Shown: positions 17,113-25,636, counted from the stretch's first letter. The stretch is 47,759 nucleotides of DNA from JABAYQ01 sp018608925 (GCA_037625715.1 JASJHQ010000036.1:1-47759); one strand, 5' to 3'. Numbers and translations: made by a program. The notes: generated by a model not told the origin, from the letters alone.

Positions 17113-18227
17113 AAATAGGCGTTGTATGTTATCCTACCTATGGAGGTAGCGGAATTGTAGCTACAGAATTAGGAAAAGCATTTGCTGAAAAAGGACATGA
17201 AGTTCATTTCATTTCCTATCGTCAGCCAGTACGATTAGATGTGTTTAGTAAAAATATTTTCTTTCATGAGGTAGATATTTCAGATTACCCTTTGTTCGAG
17301 CACTCTCCTTATGAGCTTACACTAACTAGTAAATTAGTAGATGTGGCGATTCATGAAAAGTTAGATATTTTACATGTTCACTATGCTATTCCACATGCTT
17401 CAGCAGCCTATACAGCTAAGAAAATATTAGAATCAAAGGGATTAAAGCTTCCTTTTATTACTACTCTTCACGGAACTGACATTACATTATTAGGTAAAGA
17501 CCAGTCTTTTAAGCCAGTTATTGAGTTTGCTATAAATCATTCGGATGTTGTTACTACAGTTTCTGAAAGTCTTAAAAGAGATACGCTTAAATATTTCAAT
17601 GTTAAAGAGGATATAAAGGTGGTTCCTAATTTTATAGATTGTACTTCTTATTGCAATTCTTTTGATCAAAGCCATAGAGACTACTTTGCAAATAATGATG
17701 AAAGAATTCTAATTCATGTATCCAATTTTAGAAAAGTTAAGAGGGTAGAAGATGTAATTAGAATTTTTGATATCGTAAATAAAAAAACAACAAGTAAATT
17801 ACTTCTTGTTGGAGACGGCCCTGAGAGAGCCAATCTTGAATCTCTATGTAGAGAGTTAGGTATTTGTGACTCTGTAAAATTTTTGGGTAAAACCAAAGAC
17901 ATTACTACTCTCATGTCTATTTCGGATGTGTTTTTGCTTCCATCAGAAAACGAAAGTTTTGGTTTAGTTGCTCTTGAAGCAATGGCTTGTGGCGTTCCTG
18001 TTGTTTCTTCTAATGCAGGCGGGTTAACGGAGGTTAACGAACATGGCAAGACAGGCTACTTGTCTGATGTAGGTGATGTGGAAGGTATGGCAAGATTTAC
18101 ATTAGATATTCTAAAAGATCAGCAAACTCTCGATTTGTTTAAAAAATCGGCATTGCAACATTCAGAAAAGTTTAGTATTGATAAAGTACTTCCTCTTTAT
18201 GAGGCTATTTATGACTCTTTGGTTTAG
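17109..18227 (+). CDS. bshA: N-acetyl-alpha-D-glucosaminyl L-malate synthase BshA
   Basis: A 372-residue GT-B glycosyltransferase that joins UDP-GlcNAc to L-malate, the first step of bacillithiol synthesis. The BshA hallmarks are clear: the opening MKIGVVCYPTYGGSGIVATE, then HEVHFISYRQPVRLD, FHEVDISDYPLFEHSPYEL, and LHVHYAIPHA; the donor site includes LPSENESFGLVALEAMACGV. These set it apart from generic GT4 enzymes. Length is normal. The ATG overlaps the stop of the GH3 fusion gene by 4 bases, so it is part of the usp-GH3-bshA unit. bshB and bshC are not in this window. Its 3' end overlaps the convergent SUI1 gene by 4 bases. Confidence 0.92.
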   Translation: MKIGVVCYPTYGGSGIVATELGKAFAEKGHEVHFISYRQPVRLDVFSKNIFFHEVDISDYPLFEHSPYELTLTSKLVDVAIHEKLDILHVHYAIPHASAAYTAKKILESKGLKLPFITTLHGTDITLLGKDQSFKPVIEFAINHSDVVTTVSESLKRDTLKYFNVKEDIKVVPNFIDCTSYCNSFDQSHRDYFANNDERILIHVSNFRKVKRVEDVIRIFDIVNKKTTSKLLLVGDGPERANLESLCRELGICDSVKFLGKTKDITTLMSISDVFLLPSENESFGLVALEAMACGVPVVSSNAGGLTEVNEHGKTGYLSDVGDVEGMARFTLDILKDQQTLDLFKKSALQHSEKFSIDKVLPLYEAIYDSLV

Positions 18228-18562
18228 CCACCGACTCTTTTGCAATTATATTTTTTCGACTTAAGGTATTCAACAATTTTATCTCTTTGGTTTCCTTGTA
18301 TAATGATTTCACCATTTTTAGTTGACCCTCCAACTCCACATAAAGATTTTAGTGATTTAGATAATTCTTTTAGGTCTTGTTCCGTTCCGATAAAACCTTT
18401 TACTACACAAGCTACCTTTCCGTTTCTATTCTTCTTTTCAAGCCAAGCTTCGAGGTTTTGATCTTGGTTTTCTAAGGTTTCGCTTTCTTGTTCGTATTCG
18501 TACTCAAAACTAGAGTCAGTTGAATACATAATCCCTATTTTATTTTTAATTTTCTTGGCCAT
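18224..18562 (-). CDS. SUI1/eIF1-family translation factor (YciH-like)
   Basis: A 112-residue protein whose C-terminal 70 residues form the SUI1 fold: KVACVVKGFIGTEQDLKELS, KSLKSLCGVGGSTKNGEIII and QGNQRDKIVEYLKSKKYNCK match the bacterial YciH group. In eukaryotes eIF1 sets start-codon choice; in bacteria YciH has been linked to start selection and stress translation, but it is not essential. The N-terminal 45 residues are acidic and probably disordered. The start overlaps the end of the lipid kinase gene by 17 bases, so both are cotranscribed. It ends in a 4-base overlap with bshA on the other strand. Confidence 0.88.
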   Translation of the reverse strand: MAKKIKNKIGIMYSTDSSFEYEYEQESETLENQDQNLEAWLEKKNRNGKVACVVKGFIGTEQDLKELSKSLKSLCGVGGSTKNGEIIIQGNQRDKIVEYLKSKKYNCKRVGG

Positions 18563-19427
18563 TTTTAGTAAATATTTTTAAACTAAGAGGAATGTTTTTT
18601 ATTTTTATTTGACCACCTAAATTGTATGTTTCACCATCTAAATGCGATCTTCCGTCATCGCATAAAATTTGGGCTTCTTTACATTTAATGATTTCTACAT
18701 ATTTAGAGCGCTGAATGCTTTTGTTGAATAGTCTGAATAGCAGTATCGGTATAAGAATTCTTGGGAGTTTCTTTACAATACAAATTTCAAAATATCCATC
18801 ATCAATTTTACTTTCTGGAGATATTACTGCATTGTTGCCAAATTGAGAGGAGTTTGCCCAACTAATAAGAAATGCATTTACTTTTTTTTCTTTATTATCA
18901 TATTTTATAATATAATCTTTAGAAGGGTAAAGGATGCATTCCTTTAAAACAAGCTTTACATAACTAGAAAACCCTCTGACACTAATTTTTGAAAATAAAT
19001 GGGCAATATGAGCGTCAAACCCAATGCCAGAAACATTTATAAATGGTTTACCATTAGCGGTACAACTATCTACTTCTGAGATAGTAGAATGATTTAAATT
19101 TTTAATACAATTAATAACATCTTGCTCTATGTTCAAGTGATGTGCGAATCCGTTTCCTGATCCTCTAGGAATAACACTTAAAGCTGTATCTGTGCCAATA
19201 ATAGGTTGTGCGCATTCGTTAAGGGTTCCGTCTCCTCCAACAGCAATTACAACATCTATTTTTTCTTTCACTGCGTTTTCAGACAGTTCTATAGCATGCT
19301 TTTTTCTTTCTGTATAGAAAATATCGTATTTGAACTTATCGTGGTTAAGATTGTTTTTTACTAATTCTGCAATATTACTGTTGTCTCTAGAACCTGATAT
19401 AGGGTTAATTATAAATCTTAATTTCAT
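18546..19427 (-). CDS. Diacylglycerol/sphingosine kinase-like lipid kinase (YegS/DgkB family)
   Basis: A 293-residue cytosolic or membrane-associated kinase that phosphorylates a diacylglycerol-like or related lipid. The nucleotide-binding motif GGDGTLNE is at residues 64-71, followed by the SVIPRGSGNGFAHHL loop typical of the DAGK_cat domain. The C-terminal beta domain includes the SQFGNNAVISPESKIDDGYF region, which holds the acidic catalytic residue in the family. Length is normal. The gene starts 19 bases downstream of the small Cys-rich membrane protein gene and overlaps the SUI1 gene by 17 bases, forming a three-gene minus-strand unit. Lipid specificity cannot be decided from sequence. 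Confidence 0.87.
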   Translation of the reverse strand: MKLRFIINPISGSRDNSNIAELVKNNLNHDKFKYDIFYTERKKHAIELSENAVKEKIDVVIAVGGDGTLNECAQPIIGTDTALSVIPRGSGNGFAHHLNIEQDVINCIKNLNHSTISEVDSCTANGKPFINVSGIGFDAHIAHLFSKISVRGFSSYVKLVLKECILYPSKDYIIKYDNKEKKVNAFLISWANSSQFGNNAVISPESKIDDGYFEICIVKKLPRILIPILLFRLFNKSIQRSKYVEIIKCKEAQILCDDGRSHLDGETYNLGGQIKIKNIPLSLKIFTKNGQEN

Positions 19428-19446
19428 TAAAAACTTTTTATTTTAT

Positions 19447-19560
19447 TTAACAATCACAACTATTTCCGCCACAACTTTTGTCTTTTTTTGTAAACTTTCT
19501 AATCAAGTAAACAACCGATGCTACAACTAAAAGAAGTACAATTATATCTTGTAAATTCAT
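19447..19560 (-). CDS. FeoB-associated Cys-rich membrane protein (37 residues)
   Basis: A very small gene found by translating the gap before the lipid kinase. It encodes 37 residues: a short N-terminus (MNLQD), one membrane helix (IIVLLLVVASVVYLI), a basic stop-transfer stretch (RKFTKKDKS) and a C-terminal cysteine cluster (CGGNSCDC). This plan matches the Bacteroidota family named after its frequent link to the FeoB iron transporter. The three closely spaced cysteines could bind Fe(II) or another metal at the membrane's inner face. Here no feoA or feoB is adjacent, which is unusual for the name. The ATG at 19560 is the only start that gives the whole helix. The stop is TAA at 19449-19447. 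Confidence 0.75.
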   Translation of the reverse strand: MNLQDIIVLLLVVASVVYLIRKFTKKDKSCGGNSCDC

Positions 19561-19630
19561 ATCAAAAATTAATTGCTTAAAGTTACTATTTTATTCTATT
19601 TTTATAGAATTGTATCACTTAACTTAATTT

Positions 19631-21610
19631 ATGAAATTTAATAGCAAGAGTATTGATAATGTAGACCTGATTGGTTTATATAAATCTATTCTTAAACCAA
19701 GAATGATTGAAGAGAAGATGTTGATTCTTCTAAGGCAGGGAAAAATATCAAAATGGTTTTCTGGTATTGGTCAGGAAGCAATTTCTGTAGGTGTTACGTA
19801 TGCGATGGATCAGGATGAGTATATTCTTCCAATGCATAGAAATTTAGGTGTATTCACTACAAAAGGCGTTCCGTTAAAAAGATTGTTTGCTCAATTTCAA
19901 GGAAAAGAAAGTGGCTTTACTAAAGGAAGAGATCGTTCTTTTCATTTCGGAACTCAAGAATATAATATTGTTGGAATGATTTCACATTTAGGCCCACAAT
20001 TAGGTGTCGCTGATGGAATCGCTTTAGCTAATAAACTCAAAGAAAATGGTAAAATTACTACTGTTTTTTCTGGAGAAGGAGGAACTTCTGAAGGAGATTT
20101 TCACGAAGCTTTGAATGTAGCTGCTGTTTGGGACTTGCCTGTTATCTTCGTTGTTGAAAATAATGGTTATGGCTTGTCCACCCCAACGAACGAGCAGTTT
20201 AGATGTGAAAAAATTTCCGATAAAGGAATTGGTTTTGGTATGGAGTCTTACACCATTGACGGTAATAACATACTGGAAGTGTATAACACTATTGTTAAGC
20301 TTAAGAAAGAACTAAAGGATAATCCAAGACCTGTTTTGCTTGAATGTGTAACTTTTAGAATGAGAGGTCATGAAGAAGCTTCAGGTACTAAATATGTTCC
20401 TCAGGAATTGTTTGAAGAATGGGCTCAAAAAGATCCTTTACAAAATTTTGAAGATTATTTATTAGATAAGAAAATCCTTAACGATGAAATAATCGTTGAT
20501 TTCAGAAAAGAAATTAAAAACGAAATTAATACTTCTCTAGACCAAGCTTATGCAGAGCCTGAGGTTATAGCTGATACTAATCTTGAAATAAAAGATTTGT
20601 TTAGTCCTCATCAGTTTGAGCTCATTTCCCCTAAAAGCGATAAAAAATCAAACATAAGAATGGTTGATGCTATTTCTTTAGGATTAAAACAGGCTATGCA
20701 AAAATTTGATAAGTCTGTTATTATGGGCCAAGATATTGCTGAATACGGTGGAGTATTTAAAATCACTGATGGCTTTTTAGATTTGTTTGGTAAAGAAAGA
20801 GTAAGAAATACTCCTATTTGCGAATCAGCAATTGTAAGTGCTGCAATGGGATTATCCATAAACGGTTACAAAGCTATAATGGAAATGCAATTTGCAGATT
20901 TTGCAACTTCAGGTTTTAATCCTATTGTAAACTATTTAGCAAAAGTTCATTACAGATGGGGTCAAGCCGCTGATGTAGTTGTCCGAATGCCTACTGGAGC
21001 TGGAGTTGGTGCTGGTCCTTTTCACTCTCAATCTAATGAAGCGTGGTTTACTCATACGCCTGGTTTAAAGGTAGTTTATCCAGCTTTTCCGTCTGATGCC
21101 AAAGGTTTGTTAGCTTCTGCAATAGAAGATCCTAATCCAGTTATGTTTTTCGAGCATAAAGCTCTGTATAGAAGTGTATATGAAGATGTTTATGATGATT
21201 ATTATACTATAGAAATCGGTAAAGCAAATCTACTTCGTAAAGGAAATGATGTTACAATTATTACCTATGGAGCAGGAGTTCATTGGTCTCTCGATTGTCT
21301 TGATCAAAACCCTGGTATTTCTGCAGATTTAATTGATTTAAGAACATTAATTCCTTTAGATGAGTCAGCTATTTATAAATCTATAAAAAAGACATCTAGA
21401 GTATTAATTCTTCATGAGGATTGTTTAGTTGGTGGTTTTGGCTCTGAATTGAGTGCTTTAATTTCCGAAAATTGTTTCGAATATTTAGATGCGCCAATCA
21501 AGCGTTTAGCTAGTTTGAACACCCCTGTTCCATTTGCAAAACAATTAGAAGATAATTTCTTGCCTAAGGATAAATTAAAGGATGAATTGTTAGAATTAAT
21601 TTCTTATTAA
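19631..21610 (+). CDS. Fused alpha/beta E1 component of 2-oxoacid dehydrogenase (branched-chain type)
   Basis: A 659-residue thiamine-diphosphate enzyme that decarboxylates a 2-oxoacid and passes the acyl group to the E2 lipoyl domain. Residues about 1-325 correspond to E1 alpha, with the ThDP site GEGGTSEGD (148 onward) closing at N177-N178, and the GHEEASGTKYVP phosphorylation-loop-like region. Residues about 340-659 correspond to E1 beta (MGQDIAEYGGVFKITDGF, RVRNTPICESAIVSAAMGL, HEDCLVGGFGSEL). Many organisms encode the halves separately; the fusion is common in Bacteroidota. The sequence resembles 2-oxoisovalerate more than pyruvate dehydrogenases, so a role in making branched-chain acyl-CoA for iso-fatty acids is likely. 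E2 and E3 are not in this window. The secreted protein gene follows after 43 bases. Confidence 0.9.
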   Translation: MKFNSKSIDNVDLIGLYKSILKPRMIEEKMLILLRQGKISKWFSGIGQEAISVGVTYAMDQDEYILPMHRNLGVFTTKGVPLKRLFAQFQGKESGFTKGRDRSFHFGTQEYNIVGMISHLGPQLGVADGIALANKLKENGKITTVFSGEGGTSEGDFHEALNVAAVWDLPVIFVVENNGYGLSTPTNEQFRCEKISDKGIGFGMESYTIDGNNILEVYNTIVKLKKELKDNPRPVLLECVTFRMRGHEEASGTKYVPQELFEEWAQKDPLQNFEDYLLDKKILNDEIIVDFRKEIKNEINTSLDQAYAEPEVIADTNLEIKDLFSPHQFELISPKSDKKSNIRMVDAISLGLKQAMQKFDKSVIMGQDIAEYGGVFKITDGFLDLFGKERVRNTPICESAIVSAAMGLSINGYKAIMEMQFADFATSGFNPIVNYLAKVHYRWGQAADVVVRMPTGAGVGAGPFHSQSNEAWFTHTPGLKVVYPAFPSDAKGLLASAIEDPNPVMFFEHKALYRSVYEDVYDDYYTIEIGKANLLRKGNDVTIITYGAGVHWSLDCLDQNPGISADLIDLRTLIPLDESAIYKSIKKTSRVLILHEDCLVGGFGSELSALISENCFEYLDAPIKRLASLNTPVPFAKQLEDNFLPKDKLKDELLELISY

Positions 21611-21653
21611 ATAAAATCGTAAATTGCTCATGTATTTAACCAAAAGTATTAAA

Positions 21654-22091
21654 ATGAAGAAGAATCTATTAATTTTATCATTGGTGCTATTGTCGCTACC
21701 AATATTTGCTCAAACAAACGAAACAGTTTTTAGAACTGCTGACGTTATGCCGGTATATCAAGAATGTCAATTAGAAGGATTTGAGAATAATCCTTATGGT
21801 TGCACAATGAATCAACTTACAGCATATTTTCAAAACAATGTTATTGTAGCTAATCCTACAGGTAATATGTCAAAAGGACTTATTAGCTTTGTAGTTGAAT
21901 CTGATGGTTCTATCTCTAATATTAGTTTAGATAGAAGCGTTTATTTAAATCAAGAAAACCCTCAGTTACAAGAGGAGCTGGACTCTAAAATTTTAGAACT
22001 TGCAAATAATTTATCTTTCATCTCAGGTGGTGTTACTGCTGGAGAAGATGTTAGGGTTAAAATGCAATTTTCAGTTCCAGTAAACTTCTAA
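21654..22091 (+). CDS. Small secreted protein with a TonB-C-like domain
   Basis: A 145-residue exported protein. The start is placed at the ATG at 21654, which opens a clean signal peptide (MKKNLLILSLVLLSLPIFAQ); earlier in-frame starts at 21624 and 21630 would add residues in front of it. The mature part resembles the C-terminal domain of Bacteroidota TonB proteins: VMPVYQEC, a cysteine in YGCTMNQLTAYFQNN, then GLISFVVESDGSISNISLDRS and a final VRVKMQFSVPVNF. It lacks the membrane anchor and proline-rich linker of a true TonB, so it is a free periplasmic relative with unknown role, perhaps a partner or decoy at TonB boxes. A strong terminator follows. It may be cotranscribed with the E1 gene. 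Confidence 0.7.
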   Translation: MKKNLLILSLVLLSLPIFAQTNETVFRTADVMPVYQECQLEGFENNPYGCTMNQLTAYFQNNVIVANPTGNMSKGLISFVVESDGSISNISLDRSVYLNQENPQLQEELDSKILELANNLSFISGGVTAGEDVRVKMQFSVPVNF

Positions 22092-22120
22092 GAAAAGTTT
22101 ATTATTTATCATATAAAAAA

Positions 22121-22149
22121 AGAGCACCAATTATGGTGCTCTTTTTTTT
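22121..22149. terminator. Bidirectional intrinsic terminator
   Basis: A perfect 9-base stem (22121-22129 with 22134-22142), loop ATTA, flanked by A7 on the left and T8 on the right. It can stop transcripts from the plus-strand secreted protein gene and from the minus-strand gene ending at 22148, whose stop codon lies inside the T run. Confidence 0.9.
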
Positions 22150-23551
22150 ATTTGTAGCCAAATAGCTTTTTGTCTTTTATAATTTCGTCCACTCCTTTTG
22201 GTACTCCGTCGATCCAGTCGCTTTCATTGTTTTTAATTTTCGAAAGTATATCTCTGGAAAATATTTGAAGTGCAGATTTGTCAAACTCTAGATCTCTAAT
22301 TTTTCTATTCTTAACTAAATAGTCGTAAAGAGGGATTAGCTTTTTGGTGATAGGAATATTCTCACTAGTTAATAATTCATCATTAACAGTTGGTTGGTAA
22401 GGGTATAGGTATATTTTTAAATCTCTTGTAAATAATATTCCAAAAGCTTCTAAAATACCACCATTTAAATTTAGATAATATTTGTTGTCAAAAATCTCCA
22501 ATAGATTATTAACTCCCAAAATTAATCCCATTCTATTATTAGTAAAATTAGAGAAGTATTCAATAAGCTTATAATATTTTCTATAGTTGGATATTAATAC
22601 GGTATGGCCTAAAGAGCATAGTATATCTGCTCTGTCTAAGAAGTCTTTCTCATCAATGTCTCCTTCCATTTTAAGGTTGCTAAGAGTGATTTCGAATAAT
22701 AATAAAACATTATCAGGATCAACCTTGTTTTCTTTAATAAAGGCGTTGTAGCCGTTTTGCATCATGTCAAGGTTAACCTTTGTTACAGGTCTAAAACTTC
22801 CTCTTATGGTAAGAATATTTTTCTTGTATAAAACATCCGATGCTTGTTGGTTTTTTCCATCAGGGCTGAAGATGGCTGCATCAGTCATTCCTTCTTTTAC
22901 AAGAACAAGGCTAAGTAGTCTGTTGTCTACGTTTTCAAAATCAGGTCCGTCCACCTGAATCATGTCAATTTCAACATTGTCTCTTGTTAAATTGTCATAC
23001 AATGATTTTATAAGCTTCTTAGGATCGTCACAATAGTTAAAGCAGCCATATATTAAATTTGTTCCCATAACTCCAACAACCTCTTGTTGGAATTTAGCGT
23101 CCATGTCATTTAATTTAATGTGTAGTATTACTTCATTGGCTGGTTTGTTTGGATCGATTTGAAATTTACATCCAATCCAACCATGGCCTTTGTTCGTTTT
23201 ATTGTAATTTATGGTTGTAATTGTATTGGCAAAAGTAAAATATCTTGTGTCTAGGTATTCTTTTCTGTCTAGTCTTGTTTCAATTAAGCCATATTCTTGA
23301 GTTAGAATCTTTTTTAACCTTGACTTGCATACGTACCTTCCGTCATCTTCTTTCCCATAAATAGCATCGCTAAAATCTTTGTCGTAAGCAGACATCGTTT
23401 TGGCAATTGTACCAGATGCGCCTCCAGCTCTAAAAAAGTGTCGAACGACTTCTTGACCTGCTCCAATCTCTGCAAAAGTTCCGTAAATAGAACTATCTAA
23501 ATTAATTTGTAAAGCCTTTTGAGTAGGGGATAAAACTATTAAATCGTTCAT
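22148..23551 (-). CDS. Conserved Bacteroidota protein of unknown function (GAGQEV family)
   Basis: A 467-residue soluble protein with no signal peptide or membrane helix. The start is placed at the ATG at 23551 (MNDLIVLSPTQKALQ) because a well-formed promoter lies between it and the earlier in-frame ATG at 23593. The most striking segment is near residues 20-50: SIYGTFAEIGAGQEVVRHFF, then RAGGASGTIAKTMSAYDKDF. Glycine-rich GAGQEV and GASGTIAKT look like nucleotide- or phosphate-binding turns. Later parts include HIKLNDMDAKFQQEVVGVMGTN, IDMIQVDGPDF and RGSFRPVTKVN. As I recall, relatives carry conflicting database names, including adenylyltransferase and TonB receptor. I see no HxGH motif and no barrel, so neither is supported. 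It ends in the shared terminator. Function unknown. Confidence 0.8.
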   Translation of the reverse strand: MNDLIVLSPTQKALQINLDSSIYGTFAEIGAGQEVVRHFFRAGGASGTIAKTMSAYDKDFSDAIYGKEDDGRYVCKSRLKKILTQEYGLIETRLDRKEYLDTRYFTFANTITTINYNKTNKGHGWIGCKFQIDPNKPANEVILHIKLNDMDAKFQQEVVGVMGTNLIYGCFNYCDDPKKLIKSLYDNLTRDNVEIDMIQVDGPDFENVDNRLLSLVLVKEGMTDAAIFSPDGKNQQASDVLYKKNILTIRGSFRPVTKVNLDMMQNGYNAFIKENKVDPDNVLLLFEITLSNLKMEGDIDEKDFLDRADILCSLGHTVLISNYRKYYKLIEYFSNFTNNRMGLILGVNNLLEIFDNKYYLNLNGGILEAFGILFTRDLKIYLYPYQPTVNDELLTSENIPITKKLIPLYDYLVKNRKIRDLEFDKSALQIFSRDILSKIKNNESDWIDGVPKGVDEIIKDKKLFGYK

Positions 23552-23565
23552 AGTATGATTTTCAA

Positions 23566-23596
23566 CAAAATTATAAACACATTTTAGATTCACAAG
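23566..23596 (-). promoter_or_regulatory. Promoter of the unknown-function gene; decides its start
   Basis: On the minus strand CTTG (23596-23593), exactly 19 bases, then TAATTTTG (23573-23566) fit the Bacteroidota consensus with one mismatch. Transcription would begin near 23560, about 9 bases before the ATG at 23551, and downstream of the alternative ATG at 23593, which is therefore unlikely to be used. Confidence 0.6.
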
Positions 23597-23632
23597 ATAT
23601 TAAGTGTTATTTTTAATTAAAATAATTAATAG

Positions 23633-24391
23633 ATGAAATTAACCTTTTTAGGTACGGGAACTTCTCAGGGAATTCCTGTAATTGCTTGTGAATGTGATGT
23701 GTGTAAGTCAACAGATTCCAAAGACAAAAGATTAAGGACTTCAGTCTTAATCGAATCAGATAGCACTTCTGTAGCAATAGATTCTGGGCCTGATTTTAGA
23801 CAGCAGATGTTAAATTGCAATCAAAAGAAACTAGATGCAATAGTATTTACTCATGAGCACAAAGATCATGTAGCTGGTTTAGATGATGTTAGAGCATTCA
23901 ATTTTAAATCTAAGAAAGATATGGAGGTTTATGCTTCCCAAAATGTCATAGACGCTCTTAAAAGAGAATTTCATTATGTGTTTAACGAATTTAAATACCC
24001 TGGTGTTCCTAGCTTAAATCTTAATTTAATAAATAAAGATTCTGTATTCACAATTGGAGACATTCATTTTAGCACTATTGAGGTTTTTCATTACAAGCTG
24101 TCAGTCTATTCCTACAGGATAAATGATTTGGTTTATGTAACTGACGCTAATAAAATTAATGATGAAGAAGTAGACAAGATAAGGGGTTGCAAGGTGTTAA
24201 TTATTAATGCGTTAAGAAAAGAAGAGCACATTTCTCATTTTAATTTAAAACAAGCAATAGAATTTTCTGAAAAGGTAGGAGCTCAGAAAGTTTATTTAAT
24301 TCACTTAAGTCATTTAATGGGTAAACACGAAGAACTAGAATTACCTAAACATGTTGAAATAGCTTATGATGGATTACAAATTACTTTCTAA
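23633..24391 (+). CDS. MBL-fold metallohydrolase, PhnP-like phosphodiesterase
   Basis: A 252-residue cytosolic metallo-beta-lactamase-fold enzyme. The N-terminus has FLGTGTSQGIPVIACECDVC, with the two cysteines seen in PhnP-type proteins that bind an extra structural zinc. The metal site is THEHKDHVAGLDDVRAF (HxHxDH), followed by a later Asp (YVTDANKI) and a His near the C-terminus (LIHLSHLMG). Relatives act on cyclic phosphates such as 5-phosphoribosyl 1,2-cyclic phosphate, or on cyclic dinucleotide-like esters. No phn genes are near, so the in vivo substrate is open. The gene is divergent from the unknown-function gene (81 bases) and overlaps the convergent dihydroorotase-like gene by 18 bases. 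Confidence 0.87.
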   Translation: MKLTFLGTGTSQGIPVIACECDVCKSTDSKDKRLRTSVLIESDSTSVAIDSGPDFRQQMLNCNQKKLDAIVFTHEHKDHVAGLDDVRAFNFKSKKDMEVYASQNVIDALKREFHYVFNEFKYPGVPSLNLNLINKDSVFTIGDIHFSTIEVFHYKLSVYSYRINDLVYVTDANKINDEEVDKIRGCKVLIINALRKEEHISHFNLKQAIEFSEKVGAQKVYLIHLSHLMGKHEELELPKHVEIAYDGLQITF

Positions 24392-25636
24392 ACCATTAAT
24401 TATTCCCAAGACTTCACCTCCTAAGGAGTGGTTTATGTAAGGAGAGTTTTTTGATTTTGAAAGTATATCTCCAATCATGAACGTCCATTGTTGATTTGGA
24501 TTAAATAAGCAAAGTTTAGCTATTTCATTTTCCGAAATACTATTTTTAGGAAGATTTAAGATTTCTCTAGGTCTAATTGAAAGTTTATTAATGATAGTTT
24601 CTAGGCTAATCTTATCTTTTATAGTACAAAGAAGTGGGAATACTGTTTGTAGTCCTATTGCCCCAAATGCAGCATTATCAAATTCTGTTTCTTTATTTTC
24701 TACATCTTCAGGACTATGGTCGGAGCAAATAGCATCAATTGTTCCGTCGTTTAAGCCATTTAAAAGAGCTTTAATGTCTGCTTTGCTTCTAAGTGGTGGT
24801 AGTAATTTGAAATTAGAATTAAAGCTCATACAGCTGCTGTCATCTAATATTAAATTGTTTATCGATACATCGCAACTTATTTTTGTTCCTTTTGACTTTG
24901 CTTCTTTGATTAATTCCACGCTTTTCATTGTAGAAATGCAAGAGATATGAATTTTAGAGTTGGTGTATTCGGCTAATTCAATATCTCTTTTAAGCATTAT
25001 TTCTTCAGATATATTCGGAATGCCTTTTAATCCTAATATAGTGCTATTAGGACCTTCATTCATTGTGCCACCATTGCTAATGCTTTTATCGTTAGGATGG
25101 TTAATTACTAAGCCATTGTGAAACTTATTGTATTCTAAGGCCAGTTTCATAACACCTGCTTTTTGTATGCTGTTTTTATCGTCCGTAAAAGCAACAGCAC
25201 CTTCTTTACTCATGTCATACATTTCGCAAAGTTCTTCCCCAAGGTTGTTCTTAGTCACACTTCCTGCAGGATGAATGTTAACTAGCTTTGAGTTAGAGTG
25301 GTTTTTTATATAATTAACTTCCACTTTAGAATCGGTAGAAGGCTTATTGCTTGGCATTAATAATACATCAGTATATCCTCCCTTAGAAGCACATTTTATT
25401 CCTGTATTTATGTCTTCTTTTATTTCAAAACCTGGATCTCTGAAATTAGCTTTTAAATCTAAAAAACTTGGGGATACGTGTAGGTCATTGTGCGACACTA
25501 CTTTCATGTCATTTTCCTGAGTAATATTATTTTTTATAGATTTAATAATCCCATTTTCAATCAGAAGATCAACGGTTTGATTGTTGAATTGCGACTGAGG
25601 GTCGATTACTTTAGCCGATTTTATTAATATTCTCAT
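24374..25636 (-). CDS. Dihydroorotase homologue with a degraded metal site
   Basis: A 420-residue amidohydrolase-fold protein clearly derived from dihydroorotase: FRDPGFEIKEDINTGIKCASKGGYTDVLLMPSNKP and CSDHSPEDVENKETEF, NAAFGAIGLQTVFPLL follow the family in order (quoted in parts; residues about 65-99 and 304-336). The HxH metal pair of strand 1 is replaced by K62 and N64 (DLKANFR). The usual TPHH segment is SINN (258-261), so that histidine is also lost, while H230 and D306 remain. Catalysis of ring closure therefore seems unlikely. Such inactive homologues can serve as scaffolds for aspartate transcarbamoylase in some bacteria, and Bacteroidota often carry one. Its start overlaps the BatA-like gene's stop by 4 bases. 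It is often named pyrC; I leave the symbol blank because of the missing ligands. Confidence 0.85.
   Translation of the reverse strand: MRILIKSAKVIDPQSQFNNQTVDLLIENGIIKSIKNNITQENDMKVVSHNDLHVSPSFLDLKANFRDPGFEIKEDINTGIKCASKGGYTDVLLMPSNKPSTDSKVEVNYIKNHSNSKLVNIHPAGSVTKNNLGEELCEMYDMSKEGAVAFTDDKNSIQKAGVMKLALEYNKFHNGLVINHPNDKSISNGGTMNEGPNSTILGLKGIPNISEEIMLKRDIELAEYTNSKIHISCISTMKSVELIKEAKSKGTKISCDVSINNLILDDSSCMSFNSNFKLLPPLRSKADIKALLNGLNDGTIDAICSDHSPEDVENKETEFDNAAFGAIGLQTVFPLLCTIKDKISLETIINKLSIRPREILNLPKNSISENEIAKLCLFNPNQQWTFMIGDILSKSKNSPYINHSLGGEVLGIINGLESNL

Noticed and set aside
17490..18049. Open frames on the minus strand inside bshA
   Set aside because: They overlie a highly conserved gene, lack family motifs and have no promoter; treated as shadows. 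The same holds for those within sucC, dnaE, hbd, accC and the E1 gene.
22148..23593. TonB receptor or adenylyltransferase label and the longer start at 23593
   Set aside because: No signal peptide, barrel or HxGH motif is present, and a promoter lies between the two start codons.
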